A DNA stretch of 64,000 nucleotides from Kribbella qitaiheensis. Lineage in GTDB: Bacteria > Actinomycetota > Actinomycetes > Propionibacteriales > Kribbellaceae. Below are positions 60,043 to 64,000 of the stretch, piece after piece; position 1 is the first letter of the stretch, and the number at the start of each line of letters is the position of its first letter. The position numbers and the translations under genes are program-made. The stretch is taken from the NCBI RefSeq assembly GCF_014217565.1, contig NZ_CP043661.1:434001-498000 (forward strand), in the 5' to 3' direction. The notes below the pieces were generated by a model, which was not told where the DNA came from, ran no database searches, and saw nothing but the letters and a program-made list of their open reading frames with translations.

Positions 60043-63000
60043 ATGCGGATTCGTCTGCTCGGAAACATCGACGTCGTTCTGGACGGTGCGGTTCTGCCGG
60101 TACCAGGGCTGCGGCGACGCGCGCTGTTGGCAGCATTGGCCTTGCAGCGAGGTGCCGTGGTCGACAAAGACCTGCTCGTAGGCATCGTCTGGAACAAGGA
60201 CGCGCCTTCGACCGCCCTCAACACCCTGCAGAGTCATGTGTCCTATCTACGGGACCTATTGGGCGACAGGGGAGTGATCCAATACCGTCGCCCTGGCTAC
60301 ATCCTCGATGTGGAAGGCACCGACACGGATGTCGAGCTCGCCGAGAATCTCTTCGACCAGGCCGTCCGCACCACACAACTCACCGACCGTGCCCGGGACC
60401 TGCGCGCGGTCGTCGACCTGTGGCGTGGCCCAGCCCTTGCCGACGTCGCCGGGTTGCCCTGGCTCGAGGAGCAGGCCGACCGGCTCGAACACCTGCATGG
60501 CCGAGCCGGGCACGCGTTGCTGGAGACTCGTTTCGCGCTGGGTGAGCATGCCCAGCTGATGCCCGAGCTGGAACAGCATCTGCGGGACAATCCTTTCGAC
60601 GAACAGATGCACGGCAATCTGATCCTCGGGTTGTACCGAGCCGGCCGGCAGGCCGACGCACTCACGGCGTACCAGCGGTTGCGCACGACCCTGGCCGAAG
60701 AGCTAGGCATCGAGCCCAGCCCGGACCTACGCGAGTTGGTTACCGCGATCCTCCGCCAGGACCCCGCCTTACTGCGGCCGCCGGAATCACTGGAGCTGTC
60801 GGGTCCGCCGATCCCTGCGCAACTGCCCGCGCCGGGTGCCACCTTCACCGGCCGGCAAGTCGACCTGGACCGACTGGACACCCTGCTTGCAACGGAGCGC
60901 GGCAGTCTGGCGATCGGCACCATCGCCGGTACGGCGGGGGTCGGCAAGACCACCCTGGCCTTGCAGTGGGCCTATCGGGTCCGCGACCAGTTTCCCGACG
61001 GCCAGCTCTTCGCGGACCTGCGTGGCTACGATGCCGGCCCGGCCGTACGGCCCGTCGACGCATTGACCGGCTTCCTGGCGGCGCTGGGTGTGGCGGGGGA
61101 CCAGATCCCTGTGGACGTTGACCAGGCAGCCGCGCTCTACCGCACGATGATGGCCGGCCGCCGGATGCTCATCCTGCTGGACAACGCTCGTACTGCGGAC
61201 CAGATCCGCCCTTTGCTGCCAGGCGAACCAGGGAGCCTCGTGCTGATCACCAGCCGCGATCGCCTGAGTGGACTGGTCGCCTGCGAAGGAGCCCTGCCGC
61301 TACCTCTGAACGCGCTCACCGAGGCGGAGGCGCATCAGCTACTCACCAACGTTCTCGGCGAGGCCAGGGTGATCACCGAGTCGGACGCCACTGCGGAGCT
61401 TGCCCGAGCCTGCGCTTTTCTCCCGCTGGCTTTGCGAATCGCTGCCGCCAATCTGGCCTGGCAACCACATCGACGGATCGACGACTATTTGGCCGAGTTG
61501 CGTATCGACAGGCTGCGGATGCTCACCATTGACGATGACCCCGAGCAGGGAGTCGCAGCAGCCTTCGACGCGTCGTACCAGGCCTTGACTGTCCCGGCCC
61601 GTCGCCTCTTCCGGCTTCTCAGCCTGGTCCCCGGCCTCGACCTCACCATCCCCGCCGCTGCGGCCCTGAGCGGAATCGAGGTCGCGGACGCGCAGGTTCT
61701 GGTCGGCCGGCTGGCTTCGGCCCACCTGCTTGACCAGCCGGCATCCGGCCATTACGCCTGGCACGATCTGCTGCGCGCCTATGCGGCCGATCGCTCGGAC
61801 GCCGAGGATTCGGAGGCGGATCGCGTAGCAGCGAGCCGGCGTCTGTACGACTGGTATGTCGAGGCTGTGGTCGGCGCGGCAGACCTTCTCTACCCGCACA
61901 TGCTCCGTCTGTCCCGGACAGCGAGTGCTCACATCTTCGCGGATCGTGCAGCCGCGCTGGACTGGCTGGACACCGAGCGGGCGAATCTGGTCGCCGCCGT
62001 ACGGCAAGCGACCGTGCCCGAAGCGGCTTGTGTGCTTGCCGACGCACTGCGTGGCTACTTTCACCTACGGCGCCGCTCGACGGATTGGCTGGTCGTCGGT
62101 GAGTCCGCGCTGAATGCCGCCACTGCACTCGACGACGTCCGCGCCCAGGCGGCAGCGCGACACAGTGTCGGGACGGCTTACCGCTGTCTGGGAGATTCAC
62201 CGAGTGCCCTGCAGCACTATGACGAAGGCCTGCGGTTGACCCGGCTTTCCGGCTGGCAGGAGGCCGAGGCGACCGCTCTCGGCAACCTCGGCATCGTCTA
62301 TCAAGCGCAAGGGCGGCTGAAGGCGGCGGTCGGCCGGCTCACCCTGGCGATAGCGCTCGATCGCCGCATCGGCCGGACCGCGGGCCTGGCCAACAACCTC
62401 GGCAACCTGGCCGCCGTCTACCTGGATCAAGGGAGCCTGGAGGCGGCCGTCGACTGCTTTGATGAGGCGCTCGAGCTGAATCGCCGCTCAGGCAGCCGGC
62501 ACGGTCAGGCTCTCGCCCTGACAGGCCTCGCGCAGGCATACAGGGAAGCGGGCCGGGTCGACGATGCGATCGACCGGTTCACCGAGGCCATGCAGTACTG
62601 CGTTGAGATCGGCGACCGCGACGGACAGGCGATCGTCCACATCGGACTCGGCGAAGTGGCCCGGGACCAAGGTCGAACCGCGGACGCCCGTGAGCACGCT
62701 CATGCAGCACTCACGCTGGCTCGAGACGGCGGCGACCCGCGTACCGAAGCGCTCGCCCTCAACCTCCTGGCCTCCGCAGTGAGCGATCCACACGAGGCAC
62801 TCAGACACAACACCCGAGCTCACGAGCTGGCCGAGCGGACAACCGTGCCCCGCAGCCAGATCCAGGCCATGCTCGGACTGGCAACCGCAACCCTCCGGCT
62901 CGGCGACCTCGCCCAAGCCGGCGCCCACGCCGAACGCGCCACGACCCTCGCCACCCACTGCGGCTACCGCCTACTCGAAGCCGAAGCCCGCGCCACTTCG

Positions 63001-63048
63001 GCAAGGATCCATCTACGCCTTGGCGAACCCCAGCAGGCAACCGGCTAA
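60043..63048 (+). CDS. SARP/AfsR-type regulator with NB-ARC and TPR domains (1001 aa)
   Basis: Domains in order: OmpR-type winged helix (residues about 1-90, VVLDGAVLPVPGLRRRALLAALALQRG), BTAD (about 95-240, AVRTTQLTDRARDLRAVVDLWRG), NB-ARC ATPase with P-loop GTIAGTAGVGKTTLALQWA near residue 308 and MLILLDNA, then TPR repeats (LGNLGIVYQAQGRLKAAVGRL, LANNLGNLAAVYLDQGSLEAAVDCFDEAL). AfsR-like proteins activate secondary-metabolite or developmental genes. A run of G in GGGGGAGGGGG precedes the ATG. No biosynthetic cluster is nearby; the divergent secreted gene is a possible target. Confidence 0.92.
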   Translation: MRIRLLGNIDVVLDGAVLPVPGLRRRALLAALALQRGAVVDKDLLVGIVWNKDAPSTALNTLQSHVSYLRDLLGDRGVIQYRRPGYILDVEGTDTDVELAENLFDQAVRTTQLTDRARDLRAVVDLWRGPALADVAGLPWLEEQADRLEHLHGRAGHALLETRFALGEHAQLMPELEQHLRDNPFDEQMHGNLILGLYRAGRQADALTAYQRLRTTLAEELGIEPSPDLRELVTAILRQDPALLRPPESLELSGPPIPAQLPAPGATFTGRQVDLDRLDTLLATERGSLAIGTIAGTAGVGKTTLALQWAYRVRDQFPDGQLFADLRGYDAGPAVRPVDALTGFLAALGVAGDQIPVDVDQAAALYRTMMAGRRMLILLDNARTADQIRPLLPGEPGSLVLITSRDRLSGLVACEGALPLPLNALTEAEAHQLLTNVLGEARVITESDATAELARACAFLPLALRIAAANLAWQPHRRIDDYLAELRIDRLRMLTIDDDPEQGVAAAFDASYQALTVPARRLFRLLSLVPGLDLTIPAAAALSGIEVADAQVLVGRLASAHLLDQPASGHYAWHDLLRAYAADRSDAEDSEADRVAASRRLYDWYVEAVVGAADLLYPHMLRLSRTASAHIFADRAAALDWLDTERANLVAAVRQATVPEAACVLADALRGYFHLRRRSTDWLVVGESALNAATALDDVRAQAAARHSVGTAYRCLGDSPSALQHYDEGLRLTRLSGWQEAEATALGNLGIVYQAQGRLKAAVGRLTLAIALDRRIGRTAGLANNLGNLAAVYLDQGSLEAAVDCFDEALELNRRSGSRHGQALALTGLAQAYREAGRVDDAIDRFTEAMQYCVEIGDRDGQAIVHIGLGEVARDQGRTADAREHAHAALTLARDGGDPRTEALALNLLASAVSDPHEALRHNTRAHELAERTTVPRSQIQAMLGLATATLRLGDLAQAGAHAERATTLATHCGYRLLEAEARATSARIHLRLGEPQQATG

Positions 63049-63083
63049 CCCAGGTAAGTCTTCCAGGCGTATCTGGTGGCTGC

Positions 63084-63344
63084 TCAGTTGCCGGCGGTGC
63101 GGGTCAGGAGGCGGCGGCGGAGTCGGTGCAACTGTGGCATCAGCCCGTAGATGACGATCGGTACGGCGATGGTCGCGAGGACGAACGTGCGCACGACCGG
63201 GGTGAGGGTGCCGAGCCAGCCACCGAGAGCAAGGTTGAGAACGGTCAGGGTCGGGAAGACGGCCAGCCAGATCATCAGGGCCAGCTGATGTTTGGTCGGC
63301 GGCGCAGGAATGCTGGGCAATGCTTTCGGTGCTGAAGTGGTCAT
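63084..63344 (-). CDS. Small membrane protein, two helices (86 aa)
   Basis: ATG 63344 is chosen from the start of conserved sequence. Two hydrophobic segments (LALMIWLAVFPTLTVLNLALGGWL; TFVLATIAVPIVIYGLMP) and a basic C-terminus (HRLRRRLLTR). No family assigned; resembles small DUF-type membrane proteins of actinobacteria. Confidence 0.75.
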   Translation of the reverse strand: MTTSAPKALPSIPAPPTKHQLALMIWLAVFPTLTVLNLALGGWLGTLTPVVRTFVLATIAVPIVIYGLMPQLHRLRRRLLTRTAGN

Positions 63345-63420
63345 GTCCCAAGGTTGGGGCCGCGGGCGGGGATCGGCTACCAAGGTTGCTGTTTGTGGGA
63401 AAGGGGCGTCAGATGAGTGC

Positions 63421-64000
63421 GTGCAGGACGCCTCGGCAGTGGAGATCGCGGCAGTGCTCGGTCGGGTCGCGGGCCGGCTCAAGCGAGTCCGCGGACAGCG
63501 CCGGCTGACGCTCACCCAGGTTGCGGAGGCGACGGGGACGGCCGGGGTGAAGCCGCGACGGCGCATCTACACCCTCAAACGCGAGGTACTCACCGGCGGC
63601 GAGGCGTTGGGCACCATGTCCTGGGGCCGTGACACCGACGAGCACGAAGCTCGTGAGCAGTTGGCCGCGTTCGTCGCTGCTGGCGGCACTCTGATCGATA
63701 CGGCCGCGGCGTACGGCGAACCCGAACTGGGACCCGGCGAGGATCTCGAAGAGCACGCTGTCGCGGCTCGAGAACGGGCAACGGCGGCCAACTCTTGAAC
63801 TTCTTCTTGCGTTGTCGCATGCCTATCGTGTCCCGCTTGACGACCTCGTCGAGGCGCCGGCCGAGGGCGATCCGCGCCTCCAGCTCAAGCCTGCTCGCAT
63901 CAAGGGCAGGACCGTGATCCCGCTGACCGGGCAGCCCGATGGCGTGCAAGCCTGGAAGATCGTCATCCCGACCAGCAAAGTCACTCCAGAGCCACGGGCA
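63421..64000 (+). pseudogene. XRE-family regulator with cupin domain, interrupted (partial at window edge)
   Basis: The first part (VGRVAGRLKRVRGQRRLTLTQVAEATG, from 63421) is the start of an XRE helix-turn-helix. It stops matching at 63537 and resumes at 63743 in another frame as ISKSTLSRLENGQRRPTLELLLALSHAYRVPLDDLV, then the linker and the start of a cupin (RTVIPLTGQPDGVQAWKIVIP), running off the edge. The two parts join without a gap (ATG-GISKST) once 63538-63742 is removed. The inserted length is not a multiple of three, so the gene is broken. Homologous XRE-cupin genes are about 190 codons. Confidence 0.82.
63538..63742 (+). other. About 205-bp insert resembling part of an aldo/keto reductase gene
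   Basis: Inside the XRE gene the open frame reads LGTMSWGRDTDEHEAREQLA and AFVAAGGTLIDTAAAYG, the N-terminal strand-helix of aldo/keto reductases (GTMTWG..; GGTxxDTAxxYG with the catalytic-site Asp and Tyr). No other reductase sequence is present. The edges share GG. No terminal repeats or transposase are visible, so this is not an ordinary insertion sequence. Confidence 0.75.

Noticed and set aside
63538..63742. Insertion sequence in the XRE gene
   Set aside because: No terminal inverted repeats, transposase or long target duplication; the content is a piece of a cellular gene.

Overview
The window is high-GC actinobacterial DNA. Mycothione reductase, Tat-exported hydrolases, an ANTAR regulator, a SARP/AfsR-type regulator and a PknB-like kinase all point to Actinomycetota, and the overall gene style resembles a soil genus such as Kribbella; the genus is an inference. 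No rRNA, tRNA, CRISPR array, transposase or phage gene was found.

Layout. 0-3.3 kb: an HTH protein tail, a metallo-beta-lactamase-fold hydrolase overlapping an M55 D-aminopeptidase, then a convergent Tat-exported PhoX phosphatase. 3.6-8.2 kb: the remains of a LacI-controlled sugar operon (truncated solute-binding protein, two Gfo/Idh/MocA dehydrogenases, broken ATP-grasp gene). 8.3-15.1 kb: small-molecule and regulatory genes (MocR, DJ-1, PLP lyase, MerR with a carboxymuconolactone decarboxylase, GlxA, oxidoreductase). 15.1-20.7 kb: two broken genes, a gutted sensor kinase, an intact response regulator and an MacB/FtsX-like ABC exporter. 20.7-27.4 kb: NADP oxidoreductase, inositol-phosphatase-like protein, LysR, a Ser/Thr kinase, a gene-free stretch with a strong 19-bp hairpin, an NAD+-dependent DNA ligase and a zinc-ribbon protein.

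27.5-44 kb is the centrepiece: a candidate xyloglucan-utilisation locus. It encodes a GH31 alpha-xylosidase (YicI type, interrupted by a frameshift), a GH3 beta-glucosidase with a trefoil-like insert, a ROK regulator, an ABC importer (lipoprotein plus two permeases) in one operon with a Tat-exported GH74 xyloglucanase and a GH42 beta-galactosidase, a LacI regulator, and a secreted GH12 endoglucanase. Copies of the palindrome TCGAAGCGCTTCGA, exact or nearly so, lie upstream of GH31 (two), GH3 (two), lacI (one) and GH12 (two), so one LacI protein probably controls the set. GH12 and GH74 would cut the polymer outside, the ABC system would import oligosaccharides, and GH31, GH42 and GH3 would take off xylose, galactose and glucose inside.

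44-64 kb: a decayed carbohydrate-enzyme tail, an ANTAR regulator divergent from a Tat phospholipase C, a secreted GH27 alpha-galactosidase, a tandem-hairpin repeat, a YihY membrane protein, an SRPBCC-SDR-SRPBCC-mycothione reductase cluster, RidA, two acetyltransferases, a TetR/hydrolase pair with a double operator, a secreted protein of unknown function divergent from a 1001-residue SARP regulator, and at the right edge an XRE-cupin gene split by about 205 bp that resembles an aldo/keto reductase.

A recurring theme is gene mosaicism: at least six genes are truncated, fused or interrupted with no recognisable mobile element nearby. Either this genome is decaying by small deletions and insertions, or the assembly holds local errors.
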